From NCBI GenBank assembly GCA_031277225.1, contig JAITMQ010000060.1:1-47944 (forward strand): DNA of 47,944 bases. The letters are read 5' to 3'. The DNA is from Clostridiales bacterium (lineage in GTDB: Bacteria > Bacillota > Clostridia > Lachnospirales > WRAX01). A program made the position numbers and the translations under genes. Below are positions 1-8,798 of the stretch, in pieces. Each line of letters begins with the position of its first letter. Position 1 is the stretch's first letter. The notes below the pieces were generated by a model, which searched no databases, had not been told where the DNA came from, and worked only from the letters and a program-made list of their open reading frames with translations.

Positions 1-331
1 CAACGGCGATTCCGTTATCTAAATCGGATTCATCATCAAATAATAGAGCATATCCCCCATCACGCTCAAAAACCAACCCCGTAGGCTTTAATAATTCAAG
101 AAAATCCTCATCTTTATACGAAATGAGCAAGTTCTTAATTTCATCTTCTATCGCAGATTTATTAGCTTTGAATGATTCATAATCGGCATGTTGGCTACTT
201 GTAATTAAGTCCGTTTCCCTGTGCGAATTGGCACAGACATATATTGTGTATTGTTTTCCGCAGAAAGCAATCACGTCATTGGTGTACCAACCGTTATCAA
301 AATTCACATCAGCAAAAATTTTATCAAACAT
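1..331 (-). CDS. hypothetical protein, partial (runs off left edge)
   Basis: Manual reading of the minus strand from ATG at 329-331 gives MFDKIFADVNFDNGWYTNDVIAFCGKQYTIYVCANSHRETDLITSSQHADYESFKANKSAIEDEIKNLLISYKDEDFLELLKPTGLVFERDGGYALLFDDESDLDNGIAV with no stop to position 1. Resembles the DUF6985-type small proteins, not verified. Confidence 0.6.
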   Translation of the reverse strand, partial: MFDKIFADVNFDNGWYTNDVIAFCGKQYTIYVCANSHRETDLITSSQHADYESFKANKSAIEDEIKNLLISYKDEDFLELLKPTGLVFERDGGYALLFDDESDLDNGIAV

Positions 332-375
332 CGCTAATTCCCCTTTATTTTGAAACGCCGCCATTGTGGCTTGTT

Positions 376-452
376 TAGAAGTCAGAGGTCAGAGGTCAGA
401 GGTCAGAAAAAATCTGACATCTGCTCTTTTCTGACTTCTGACCTCTGACCTT
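376..452. repeat. heptanucleotide (GTCAGAG)n array facing its inverse complement (hairpin)
   Basis: agaagtcagaggtcagaggtcagaggtcag ... ctgacttctgacctctgacctt. Confidence 0.9.
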
Positions 453-470
453 CGGTATTCTACATGTTAG

Positions 471-514
471 CCGACTTTCAGTCGGAATCTTTAGCCGGTT
501 TCAACCGGCATTAA
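471..514. repeat. partial copy of composite 'gccggtt...aaccggc' palindromic element
   Basis: gccgactttcagtcggaatctttagccggtttcaaccggcatt, matching half of the elements at 7078, 24451 and 30998. Confidence 0.8.
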
Positions 515-2079
515 CCCTCCGCCACTTTCTTAACAACAAGCAATTTCTGCCCCGCCGCAAGAGCGGCCGTCGGCTCAATGTCATTTATAGCCGCCAATTC
601 TTCCAAATCGGCATTATAGCGTTTTGCCACAGACCACAGACTGTCCGCCTGCTGCGCCACCAAAATCACCATTGACGGCAAATTGTCCAAATCTTCGGTG
701 TTAAGCGGGTTAAATTCAATGTCTTGAATCAATTGCGCGGGTCTTAGCTCTCGAATCAGGGTGTCAAAGCTTAGGGTAAAGCGCAGCTCCACCTCGCGGC
801 CGGACAGCATATTAAAGCTGATTTGGTCGATATTATGCGTAATTGCGGCCTCCATTCCAAGGCGCGCGCCCTTGGTTTCAATAACCTGCCTAAAGGGCAG
901 ATGGGCGCGATAATTGTGCACGGGGGCTTCGTCCGAATTTGCGACATAGAGGATATTCGCCTCTACAATGCCTTCGACAATGACCTTGTCTTCAATAACC
1001 CGCCTGTCCTCAAGATGCACAAGTCCGCCAACCTGCAAAACCTGCAAAATCTCGGGCGCGCCCGAAAGTGTAACAATTTCCTTGGCGCTAAATTGATTCC
1101 TATTGCGGCAAATAAGGCTCAAATAGTCCAGACTTTGGGTTTTAATATCCAAATTTTGGTCAATGCAATAGGCATCTTCCAAAACCGAAAACTCCCTATT
1201 TTCCGAAATTTGCACATCGGCGGCAATAACCACTTCTATGGACAAAATGCGGTCTTCGCCGTCTGCATCCGGCCCAATTTCAATCAAATGGTCGGCAAGC
1301 GAAAGTCTGACATCGGAAAACACGCCTTCCCGCGCGGCCTCTACATCCAAAGAGCCCGAAAACGGCAGTTCAAAATCCGCAAAATCAATAATGGATTCGC
1401 TGTCAAAGCCCTTATACAGCGGGGTTATGAGCAAGTCGCCGCTTATGTCCACCCTGCCCGCCGCCATGGTAATTTCCCTGCTGACAATATTTATATTTGC
1501 CTGCAACAATTCCCGAATTGCGGGCTTGGCCGACGGCAAAACAATCTCGTCCCTAATGGTAAATTGTTCCACTTGCTTGCTAACCATATTATTCATGGTC
1601 AAAAACGCCATTTTCTGCTGGCTTTCGGGCAAATCGCTTATAGACCGCACGGCCTCAAAATTTTGGTTATCAAGCGCTTGCGCCTGAATATCAACGACCA
1701 CCCTATAGTTTAATTTGCGGTCGTTTACAATATGATGTTCGATATTTTCCAAATTTGCGTCCAAATTAAGCCACATATGAGGGGCAACACCCTCCATATT
1801 CAAAAAGTCGTCAATATTATTGCGCGCCGAAATGCTGTGCACCGAAATTTCTCCGCCGACATTTGCCAAATAAAGCGCATCCACAACCAATTGCCCGGAG
1901 AAACTAATTCGCCCCATATTAGCATTTGCTTTATTTATTGCCACACGCGCCGTAACTTTAAGCACCGAGGCAATATCCGGCTTAACATCGGGCACAATAA
2001 TGTCCCCCTCCAAAAGCATCTGGCTTCTCTCTCGCCCTATATGCCGATTCAACAAAATATTCTCCCGAACAAGCTCCAT
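511..2079 (-). CDS. SPOCS (DUF3794) domain and C-terminal LysM protein, SipL-like spore coat morphogenesis protein
   Basis: 522 aa; MELVRENILLNRHIGRERSQMLLEGDIIVPDVKPDI... SPOCS-type repeats and terminal LysM (QQADSLWSVAKRYNADLEELAAINDI...GQKLLVV). Confidence 0.85.
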   Translation of the reverse strand: MELVRENILLNRHIGRERSQMLLEGDIIVPDVKPDIASVLKVTARVAINKANANMGRISFSGQLVVDALYLANVGGEISVHSISARNNIDDFLNMEGVAPHMWLNLDANLENIEHHIVNDRKLNYRVVVDIQAQALDNQNFEAVRSISDLPESQQKMAFLTMNNMVSKQVEQFTIRDEIVLPSAKPAIRELLQANINIVSREITMAAGRVDISGDLLITPLYKGFDSESIIDFADFELPFSGSLDVEAAREGVFSDVRLSLADHLIEIGPDADGEDRILSIEVVIAADVQISENREFSVLEDAYCIDQNLDIKTQSLDYLSLICRNRNQFSAKEIVTLSGAPEILQVLQVGGLVHLEDRRVIEDKVIVEGIVEANILYVANSDEAPVHNYRAHLPFRQVIETKGARLGMEAAITHNIDQISFNMLSGREVELRFTLSFDTLIRELRPAQLIQDIEFNPLNTEDLDNLPSMVILVAQQADSLWSVAKRYNADLEELAAINDIEPTAALAAGQKLLVVKKVAEG

Positions 2080-2150
2080 AATAACCCTCCTAAAAATTCA
2101 AAAATTGCATTATGTTAATTATATAAGCTTGTAATTCTTTTTAGAACAAA

Positions 2151-2212
2151 AAGAGGTCAGAGGTCAGAGGTCAGATTTTTCTGACCTCTGACCTCTGACT
2201 TCTGACTTCTTA
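2151..2212. repeat. heptanucleotide hairpin (GAGGTCA)n / (TGACCTC)n, ~22-bp stem, 6-nt loop
   Basis: aggtcagaggtcagaggtcag attttt ctgacctctgacctctgacttctgacttct. Confidence 0.9.
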
Positions 2213-2218
2213 GAAGGA

Positions 2219-2289
2219 AGGTGCCACCCGGAGTTGAACCGGGGGTCATGGAGTTGCAGTCCACTGCCTTACCACTTGGCTATGGCACC
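2219..2289 (-). tRNA. tRNA-Cys (GCA)
   Basis: reverse complement GGTGCCATAGCCAAGTGGTAAGGCAGTGGACTGCAACTCCATGACCCCCGGTTCAACTCCGGGTGGCACCT; cloverleaf arms, T-loop GGTTCAACTCC, anticodon GCA. Confidence 0.93.
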
Positions 2290-2297
2290 GACTTACA

Positions 2298-2367
2298 AAT
2301 GAATAAGGAATAATGAATAATGAATAATTACTAAAAACTATCCATTATTCATTATTCCTTATTCATT
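2298..2367. repeat. 25-bp perfect inverted repeat built of GAATAAT heptamers, between the two tRNA genes
   Basis: AATGAATAAGGAATAATGAATAATG (2298-2322) and CATTATTCATTATTCCTTATTCATT (2343-2367). Confidence 0.95.
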
Positions 2368-2381
2368 ATTAATTGCTTTTC

Positions 2382-2453
2382 TGACCCGTAAGGGATTCGA
2401 ACCCTTGTTACTGCCGTGAAAGGGCAGTGTCTTAACCCCTTGACCAACGGGCC
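2382..2453 (-). tRNA. tRNA-Glu (TTC)
   Basis: reverse complement GGCCCGTTGGTCAAGGGGTTAAGACACTGCCCTTTCACGGCAGTAACAAGGGTTCGAATCCCTTACGGGTCA; anticodon loop CTTTCAC. Confidence 0.93.
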
Positions 2454-2549
2454 TTATTGCGTAAATTGCGGAAATTGCGCAACACAAGATATTATATGCG
2501 ATATTTTTTACTTTGTCAAGACTTTTTTTAAATTTTTTTAAAATTTCTC

Positions 2550-2578
2550 TTGGAAAAATTAAAAAAAAGTGTTACAAT
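2550..2578 (+). promoter_or_regulatory. putative sigma-A promoter for asp23-fakA
   Basis: TTGGAA -17 nt- TACAAT. Confidence 0.55.
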
Positions 2579-2629
2579 AGTAAATTAGAGGTTAGAAGTT
2601 AGAAATTAGAAATGGAAAGAGGGAGAGGC

Positions 2630-2986
2630 ATGGCTTATAAGATTCGGAATGAATTTGGCGTTATTGGAATTGAGAGTGAGGTGGTTGCGCGGATTGCGGG
2701 CATGGCGGCCATGGGTTGTTATGGCGTGGTTGGCATGGCGGCAAAATCCGTGCGCGACGGAATTGTCCATCTCTTGCGAATGGAAAATTTAACCAAGGGC
2801 TTAAGGCTTTCGCCTGTCGGCAATTCATTGAATATTGAATTGCATATTATTGCGGAATATGGCACAAATATTATCGCCATATGTGAGTCCCTTATGAGTA
2901 CCGTTAAATATAAGGTCGAGTTGGCCTGCGGCCTCAATATCGGGCAAGTGGATGTTTTTGTGGAGGGACTGAGGGTAAATGGCTAA
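2630..2986 (+). CDS. Asp23/Gls24 family envelope stress protein (YloU-like)
   Basis: MAYKIRNEFGVIGIESEVVARIAGMAAMGCYGVVGMA...; RBS gggagagg before ATG 2630; followed by a yloV homolog. Confidence 0.85.
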   Translation: MAYKIRNEFGVIGIESEVVARIAGMAAMGCYGVVGMAAKSVRDGIVHLLRMENLTKGLRLSPVGNSLNIELHIIAEYGTNIIAICESLMSTVKYKVELACGLNIGQVDVFVEGLRVNG

Positions 2987-4637
2987 ATTAAAGAAAATTG
3001 ACGGAGCTTTGCTTCGCAAAATGATTATTTGCGGAACAAATAATTTGGTGGCAAATAAAGAGAGGGTAAATTCGCTTAATGTCTTTCCCGTGCCGGATGG
3101 GGATACGGGGACAAATATGTCCTTGACGGCGATTGCGGCGGCCAAAGAGGTGGCAAAGCTTGACACCGACGATATTTTCGCCATAAGCAAGGCCGCCGCC
3201 AGCGGCGCGCTTCGGGGCGGCCGCGGCAATTCGGGCGTAATTTTTTCGCAATTTTTTAGGGGCTTTTCGCGGGCCTTAGAGGGGCTTAGAAGCGTTGGCA
3301 CGCGCGAAATTGCCGACGCTTTTGCAAATGCCTCTAAAACGGCTTATAAGGCCGTTATGCGCCCGCAAGAGGGCACAATTTTGACGGTTGGCCGCCATAT
3401 GGCCGAGGTTGCGCAGAAATATGCCTATGCAACCGACGATATTCGCGCATTTGCCAAGCAAATTATAAGCGAAGGACATGCCATGCTTAAACGCACGCCC
3501 GAAATGCTGCCTGTTTTAAAGCAGGCGGGGGTTGTGGATTCGGGCGGCGACGGGCTTATGTGCTTTTTAGTCGGCGCAATGGACGGCGTGGACGCAATTG
3601 ACCCGCAAATTGTCGAAGATGCCGGCCCAAGCAGTCATGCCCAAGCCGAGGCTGATTTTTCCGCCATTGCGGGCATGTCGCATGAAGAGATTACATTTGG
3701 GTATTGCACGGAATTCTTTATCAATGTAGAGGGCTTTTCGGAAGAAGCCGAGGACGAATTTAAGGCCTATTTGGAAACCATGGGCGATTCTGTTGCCATG
3801 GTCGCCGACGACGAAATTGTAAAGGTTCATGTGCATACGGACAATCCCGGGGCGGTTATGGAGCGCGCCATGCAAATTGGGCCGCTTTCTGCAATTAAAA
3901 TTGACAATATGCGGATGCAACATGCCGAGGCCGGCGGCTTGCATAGCCAGAGCGAAGCTCCGCGCAAGCCAATGGGCGTTGTTGCAATAAGTTCCGGCAC
4001 GGGCTTTAAAGAAATTTTTATGGATTTGGGCGCGGACTATGTGATTGAAGGCGGCCAGACCATGAATCCCTCCGCCGAGGACATAGCTCGCGGTGTACAA
4101 AAAGTTAATGCCGACAATATTATTATTTTGCCGAATAATAAAAATATTATTTTGGCGGCAAGCCAGGCGGCGGAGCTTTGCGAGGGGCAAAATGTAGTGG
4201 TGGTCGCCTCTAAAACCATGCCGCAGGGCATTTCCGCCCTTATGAATTATCTGCCCGAAGACGATGCCGAGGATGCCTTTGCGAATAATGTCGCGCAAAT
4301 GGAGGAGGCCTTGACCGCCGTGGCGACGGGTCAAATTACCGTTGCGATTCGGGATACCGAGTTGGACGGACACAATGTGCGCGAAGGCGACTATATCGGC
4401 ATTTTGGACGGCAAAATTGTTTGCACCCACGCCGATATAAAGGTTGCGGCTGTTGAGCTGATTGACATTATGATGGCGGACGGATATGATATTTTCACGG
4501 TTTATCCGGGCGCGGAAGCTAGTGCGGAGCACAGCGCAATTATTGAGGCGCATTTGGCCGAAAATTATGCCGATTGCGAGGCAACAGCGGCCTTTGGCGG
4601 ACAGGCCGTCTATAATTTCATTTTTTCGGCGGAATAG
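2979..4637 (+). CDS. fakA: DAK2/YloV family protein, fatty acid kinase FakA-like
   Basis: 552 aa; NSLNVFPVPDGDTGTNMSLT, ARGNSGVIFSQ-like (GGRGNSGVIFSQFFRG), VVDSGGDGL, EGDYIGILDGKIV. Confidence 0.88.
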   Translation: MAKLKKIDGALLRKMIICGTNNLVANKERVNSLNVFPVPDGDTGTNMSLTAIAAAKEVAKLDTDDIFAISKAAASGALRGGRGNSGVIFSQFFRGFSRALEGLRSVGTREIADAFANASKTAYKAVMRPQEGTILTVGRHMAEVAQKYAYATDDIRAFAKQIISEGHAMLKRTPEMLPVLKQAGVVDSGGDGLMCFLVGAMDGVDAIDPQIVEDAGPSSHAQAEADFSAIAGMSHEEITFGYCTEFFINVEGFSEEAEDEFKAYLETMGDSVAMVADDEIVKVHVHTDNPGAVMERAMQIGPLSAIKIDNMRMQHAEAGGLHSQSEAPRKPMGVVAISSGTGFKEIFMDLGADYVIEGGQTMNPSAEDIARGVQKVNADNIIILPNNKNIILAASQAAELCEGQNVVVVASKTMPQGISALMNYLPEDDAEDAFANNVAQMEEALTAVATGQITVAIRDTELDGHNVREGDYIGILDGKIVCTHADIKVAAVELIDIMMADGYDIFTVYPGAEASAEHSAIIEAHLAENYADCEATAAFGGQAVYNFIFSAE

Positions 4638-4679
4638 CCGCGCGTCATTCCCGCGAAAGCGGGAATCCCCCGTTGGTGA

Positions 4680-6728
4680 ATGATTATGCTATTAACAGAC
4701 AGTATAGAAAAATTAAAAAATGTAGGCAGCGCGCGCCGCACAGCACTTGCTCAAATCGGCGTTCACACCGTCGCAGACCTGCTTGAATACTCCCCCCGCG
4801 AATATGTAGACCGCAGCATAATCTCGCAAATTGCACAGCTTCACGAGGGGCAGCTGGCCACGATTTTGGCGTGGCGGCAGGGGGCGGCGCAGTCCACGCA
4901 GGGGCGCGGAAAAACCATAACCCGCGTAAATTTTAGCGACGGCACGGGGCAAATTGGCATTACATGGTTTAATCAGCCCTATATGGCCGCAAATTTTAAG
5001 GACGGCCTGAAATACTTTATTTCGGGGCGGGTTGTGCGCGGCCTTTCGGGGCGGCTTACTCTCGAAACCCCCGAATATGAGGCGCAAAATGCGCAAGGCC
5101 TGTCGGCGGGCCGAATTGTGCCGATTTATAGGCTTACAAGCGGCCTAACCCAGAAAATGCTGCGAGGGCTGATTAAGCAGGCCTTGGACGGCACAAAAGG
5201 CCAAATTGCGGACTTTTTGCCGGAAAATCTTCGGATTGCAAATGGATTGTGCAGAAGGGATTTCGCCATTGAGAATATCCATTTTCCGGCCTGTGGCGAG
5301 AGTTTTTACACCGCGCGTAAGCGGCTGGTTTTTGACGAATTATTCCTGCTACAGGCTTCGCTAATGGCCGCCAAGGGGCAACTTCGGCATGAAACCAAAC
5401 CCTTCGCAAACATGGACATTGCGCCGATTTTAGCCGCCCTGCCCTATGAACTGACCGCCGACCAAGCCAAGGTTGTAGCCGAAATCATGAACGACATTTC
5501 GAGTGGCTTTGCGCTAAATCGCCTGCTTCAAGGGGATGTGGGCAGCGGCAAAACCGCCGTGGCCATGATAATTTGCTATCTTACGGCCAAAAACGGCGCG
5601 CAAGCCGCGCTTATGGCCCCCACGGAAACGCTGGCGGTTCAGCATTTTGCGTCATTTAAGGAATTGTTTGACGGGCTTGGAATTCGCGTGGGGCTATTGG
5701 TTGGTTCGCTTAAAGCCGGGGAAAAGCCGGAGATTAAGGCAAAACTTGCTGACGGCGAAGTCGACATTGTAATCGGCACGCACGCCCTAATCCAAGAAAA
5801 TGTCGAATTTAAGCGGCTTGGACTGGTTATCACCGACGAACAACATCGCTTTGGCGTGCGCCAGCGCGCAAAACTCGGCGCAAAGGGCGGCGCGCCGCAT
5901 ATCCTTGTTATGACGGCCACGCCGATTCCGCGCTCGCTGGCCATGGTGCTCTATGGCGATATGGATATTTCTGCCATTCGCAACCTTCCGCCCGGCCGCC
6001 AAAAAATCGACACCTATACCGTTGGCAAATCCTACCATCCGCGGATTTTCGCCTTTATTCGTAAGGAGATTGAGGCGGGGAGGCAGGCCTATATCATCTG
6101 TCCTTTAATTGAATCCGGGGAGTCAGAGGTCAGAGGTCAGAGGTCAGAAATCAGTGAAGTCGTGAAATTCGCGGAACAGCTTAAGAGCGGGGTTTTTGCG
6201 GACTTAAGCCTTGGGGTTCTGCATGGGCGACTAAGGTCGGAGGAGAAGAATGAGATTATGGGGGCGTTTGCGCGGAATGAAGTGCAGGTTTTGGTTGCTA
6301 CGACGGTTATCGAAGTGGGTATAAATGTGCCGAATGCCACGGTGATTTTAATTGAAAATGCCGAGCGTTTCGGGCTTTCACAGCTTCATCAGCTGCGCGG
6401 GCGCGTTGGGCGCGGGGCGCATAAATCCTATTGCATTTTGATTACGGATTTCAAAAACGAGATTACGGCCAAGCGAATGAAGGCCATGACAAGCACAAAT
6501 GACGGCTTTGAGCTGTCCGAGTTGGATTTGGAATTGCGCGGGCCGGGCGAATTTTTCGGCACGGCGCAACATGGGCTGCCTAAGCTTATGCTGGCGAATC
6601 TTTATCGGGATTTGGATATTTTAGAACTGGCGCGAAATGCCGCGCTTGGCATGGGGCGGGTGCAATTTCCGCCTCTAAAAGCCAGAATTGACCAGTTGTT
6701 GGGGAAAATGCAGCAAATCGCGCTATGA
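4680..6728 (+). CDS. recG: ATP-dependent DNA helicase RecG
   Basis: 682 aa; LLQGDVGSGKTAVA, DEQHRFGVRQR, MTATPIPRSLA, VLHGRLRSEEKNEIM, ATTVIEVGINVPNAT, QLHQLRGRVGRG. Confidence 0.95.
   Translation: MIMLLTDSIEKLKNVGSARRTALAQIGVHTVADLLEYSPREYVDRSIISQIAQLHEGQLATILAWRQGAAQSTQGRGKTITRVNFSDGTGQIGITWFNQPYMAANFKDGLKYFISGRVVRGLSGRLTLETPEYEAQNAQGLSAGRIVPIYRLTSGLTQKMLRGLIKQALDGTKGQIADFLPENLRIANGLCRRDFAIENIHFPACGESFYTARKRLVFDELFLLQASLMAAKGQLRHETKPFANMDIAPILAALPYELTADQAKVVAEIMNDISSGFALNRLLQGDVGSGKTAVAMIICYLTAKNGAQAALMAPTETLAVQHFASFKELFDGLGIRVGLLVGSLKAGEKPEIKAKLADGEVDIVIGTHALIQENVEFKRLGLVITDEQHRFGVRQRAKLGAKGGAPHILVMTATPIPRSLAMVLYGDMDISAIRNLPPGRQKIDTYTVGKSYHPRIFAFIRKEIEAGRQAYIICPLIESGESEVRGQRSEISEVVKFAEQLKSGVFADLSLGVLHGRLRSEEKNEIMGAFARNEVQVLVATTVIEVGINVPNATVILIENAERFGLSQLHQLRGRVGRGAHKSYCILITDFKNEITAKRMKAMTSTNDGFELSELDLELRGPGEFFGTAQHGLPKLMLANLYRDLDILELARNAALGMGRVQFPPLKARIDQLLGKMQQIAL
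6122..6149 (+). repeat. 4 x GTCAGAG heptamer array embedded in frame in recG
   Basis: gtcagag gtcagag gtcagag gtcagaa; encodes SEVRGQRSE. Confidence 0.92.
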
Positions 6729-6735
6729 AGCGGAA

Positions 6736-6775
6736 ATGCCGGTTAAAAACCGGCTAAAGTAACGGTTGGAAACCG
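6736..6775. repeat. truncated composite palindromic element
   Basis: atgccggttaaaaaccggctaaagtaacggttggaaaccg identical to 7078-7117. Confidence 0.85.
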
Positions 6776-6986
6776 TCCCTAAAGGGTCGGACAGACTTCA
6801 GGACAGTGCGCGGTGCTACGCACTAGCTCCATAGCCAGAGCGAAGCTCTGCGCCACTTTGTCTTCACTCCGGCCGTTCCTAAAGGGTCGGAATGTGGAAT
6901 GCGGAATAATACCAAGCCGCAACCTATCCAGCAGCAATAAGCTTGTCTTTTTGCCGCAATACTTCGGCAAAAAAAGCTTATGTGCC

Positions 6987-7070
6987 CTCGGCATGGGGCG
7001 GGTGCAATTTCCGCCATTGAGGGAAAGAATTAATCAATTGCTTGGAAAAATGCAGCAAATTGCGCTATGA
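6987..7070 (+). pseudogene. duplicated, diverged 3' tail of recG
   Basis: cggcatggggcgggtgcaatttccgcc...atgcagcaaattgcgctatga encodes LGMGRVQFPPLRERINQLLGKMQQIAL*, against recG LGMGRVQFPPLKARIDQLLGKMQQIAL*. Confidence 0.85.
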
Positions 7071-7077
7071 AGCGGAA

Positions 7078-7155
7078 ATGCCGGTTAAAAACCGGCTAAA
7101 GTAACGGTTGGAAACCGACTTCCAGTCGGAATCTTCAGCCGGTTTCAACCGGCAT
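7078..7155. repeat. composite palindromic element (~78 bp) just upstream of rsmD
   Basis: atgccggttaaaaaccggctaaagtaacggttggaaaccgacttccagtcggaatcttcagccggtttcaaccggcat. Confidence 0.9.
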
Positions 7156-7181
7156 TACCGCTTAGACATCGGGAGAACATT

Positions 7182-7724
7182 ATGAGAGTAATTTCAGGAA
7201 AAGCAAAAGGCATGGGGCTGTTTTCGCCGCAGGGCAATTCAATCCGCCCCACTTCGGACTATGTCAAAGAAAGCCTTTTTAATTTAATTGGCCACGACAT
7301 CTATAATGCCGAATTTTTAGACCTTTTCGCAGGCTCGGGCGGCGTGGGAATAGAGGCCTTAAGCCGCGGTGCCGCCTCCGCCACCTTTATCGACATTTCC
7401 CAAAAGTCCATACATCTAATCCGCCGCAATCTTCAAAAAACAAGGCTTTTTGAAAATGCCGTGCTATTGAAAGGCGAATTGCCAAATACCCTAAAAAAGC
7501 TGGACGGCCAAAAATTCGACATAATATTTCTGGACCCGCCGTATTTTAGAGATTTTGCGGCAAAAATGCTGGATTCCATTCTAAAGCTTGACATTTTGCA
7601 CGAAGACGGCTATATAGCCCTTGAGGCCGGCGAATTTGACGAAATCCCGCCGCATCCCTCGCTGAAAATCTTTAAAGAGCGCGTCTATAGCAGCACAAAA
7701 TTGGTATTTATGGAGGTATTATGA
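7182..7724 (+). CDS. rsmD: 16S rRNA (guanine(966)-N(2))-methyltransferase RsmD
   Basis: [10 protein letters not shown]..., [43 protein letters not shown]. Confidence 0.92.
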   Translation: MRVISGKAKGMGLFSPQGNSIRPTSDYVKESLFNLIGHDIYNAEFLDLFAGSGGVGIEALSRGAASATFIDISQKSIHLIRRNLQKTRLFENAVLLKGELPNTLKKLDGQKFDIIFLDPPYFRDFAAKMLDSILKLDILHEDGYIALEAGEFDEIPPHPSLKIFKERVYSSTKLVFMEVL

Positions 7725-8200
7725 CAGCAGTCTATCCCGGCAGTTTTGACCCGGTTACCTACGGGCATTTGGACATAATTCGGCGCGCCGCCAAAATCAC
7801 GGACAGGCTTATAGTGGCTGTGGCAAGCAATTCCGCCAAAAAGCCCATGTTTAGCGTGGATGAGCGTCTTGAAATGATGCGCGCCGTCTGCGCAGGCATC
7901 CCCGGCGTGGAAGTTGCGTCATTTTCCGGCCTTTTGGTCGAATTTGCGAAAAAAAGCGGGGCTGTGGCCATAATTCGCGGCCTGCGCGCCCTAACCGATT
8001 TTGAATACGAATTTCAAATGGCTCTGGCCAATCGCATGTTGGATGAAAATATTGAAACTTTATTTATTTCAACAAATGTGCAATATTCGTTTATTTCTTC
8101 GTCCTTGGTGAAGGAAATCGCGCTTTTGGGCGGAGATGCCGCGTCTATGACGCCAAAAATCGTTTTCAATAATATCTTGCAAAAAATTAGTGGTTTGTGA
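7721..8200 (+). CDS. coaD: pantetheine-phosphate adenylyltransferase
   Basis: [58 protein letters not shown]. Confidence 0.95.
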   Translation: MTAVYPGSFDPVTYGHLDIIRRAAKITDRLIVAVASNSAKKPMFSVDERLEMMRAVCAGIPGVEVASFSGLLVEFAKKSGAVAIIRGLRALTDFEYEFQMALANRMLDENIETLFISTNVQYSFISSSLVKEIALLGGDAASMTPKIVFNNILQKISGL

Positions 8201-8206
8201 TATAAT
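8177..8206 (+). promoter_or_regulatory. putative sigma-A promoter for 8239 CDS
   Basis: TTGCAA -18 nt- TATAAT. Confidence 0.45.
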
Positions 8207-8238
8207 GTTTGGAAGGGTAAAAAAGGGGAGGCACAAAG

Positions 8239-8790
8239 ATGGAACTTATTAATTCACAAATTGATAAAATCGAAGATTTGCTGGCGAAGCTGGACGAGGT
8301 GATTGACAACGCGCGTTCTGTACCTTTTTCTGCGAAGATAAGCATTGAAAAAGAGGCCTTGTACAGCGTGATTGACGACATAAGGGGCACGGTTTACGAT
8401 ATGCGCAAGGGCCTGCCGTCGGAAATTAATCAGGCAAGGCGTGTGCTGCATGACAGGGATAATCACCTTAGCGACGCACGCTCTAAAGCCGAAATGATTA
8501 TAAAGGCGGCGGAATCCGAGGCGCATAGGATTCTTAACGAGCATGACTTGGTTGTCCATGCCAAAAAAATGGCGGCGCAAATTGAAGAAGAGGCCAAGGC
8601 CAACGAGCGGGAATATATGGTTCATGCCGCCGAATATGCCGTGGATATTTTAGACCAAATGGACAAACTAATGCAAAACACCTTGAATGAGCAACTTAAG
8701 CGCGCAAATGATATTGAAAATTTCTATAGCGGTGTTTTGGCGGATATTCAAGATAATCGGAGTTCTGTCAAAAATCAAATTAGCAAGTAG
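8239..8790 (+). CDS. coiled-coil protein, ATPase/DivIVA-like, function unknown
   Basis: 183 aa; heptad-rich helical sequence (AEMIIKAAESEAHRILNEHD..., AAQIEEEAKANEREYM); RBS ggggagg. Confidence 0.6.
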   Translation: MELINSQIDKIEDLLAKLDEVIDNARSVPFSAKISIEKEALYSVIDDIRGTVYDMRKGLPSEINQARRVLHDRDNHLSDARSKAEMIIKAAESEAHRILNEHDLVVHAKKMAAQIEEEAKANEREYMVHAAEYAVDILDQMDKLMQNTLNEQLKRANDIENFYSGVLADIQDNRSSVKNQISK

Positions 8791-8798
8791 GAGAGCTT

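Noticed and set aside
823-2118. Plus-strand ORFs 823-1713, 1238-1687 and 1732-2118
   Set aside because: Opposite the well-supported SPOCS/LysM gene; no protein-like conservation apparent.
6813-7070. ORF 6813-7070 as an independent gene
   Set aside because: N-terminal half is repeat DNA; C-terminal part is the duplicated recG tail.
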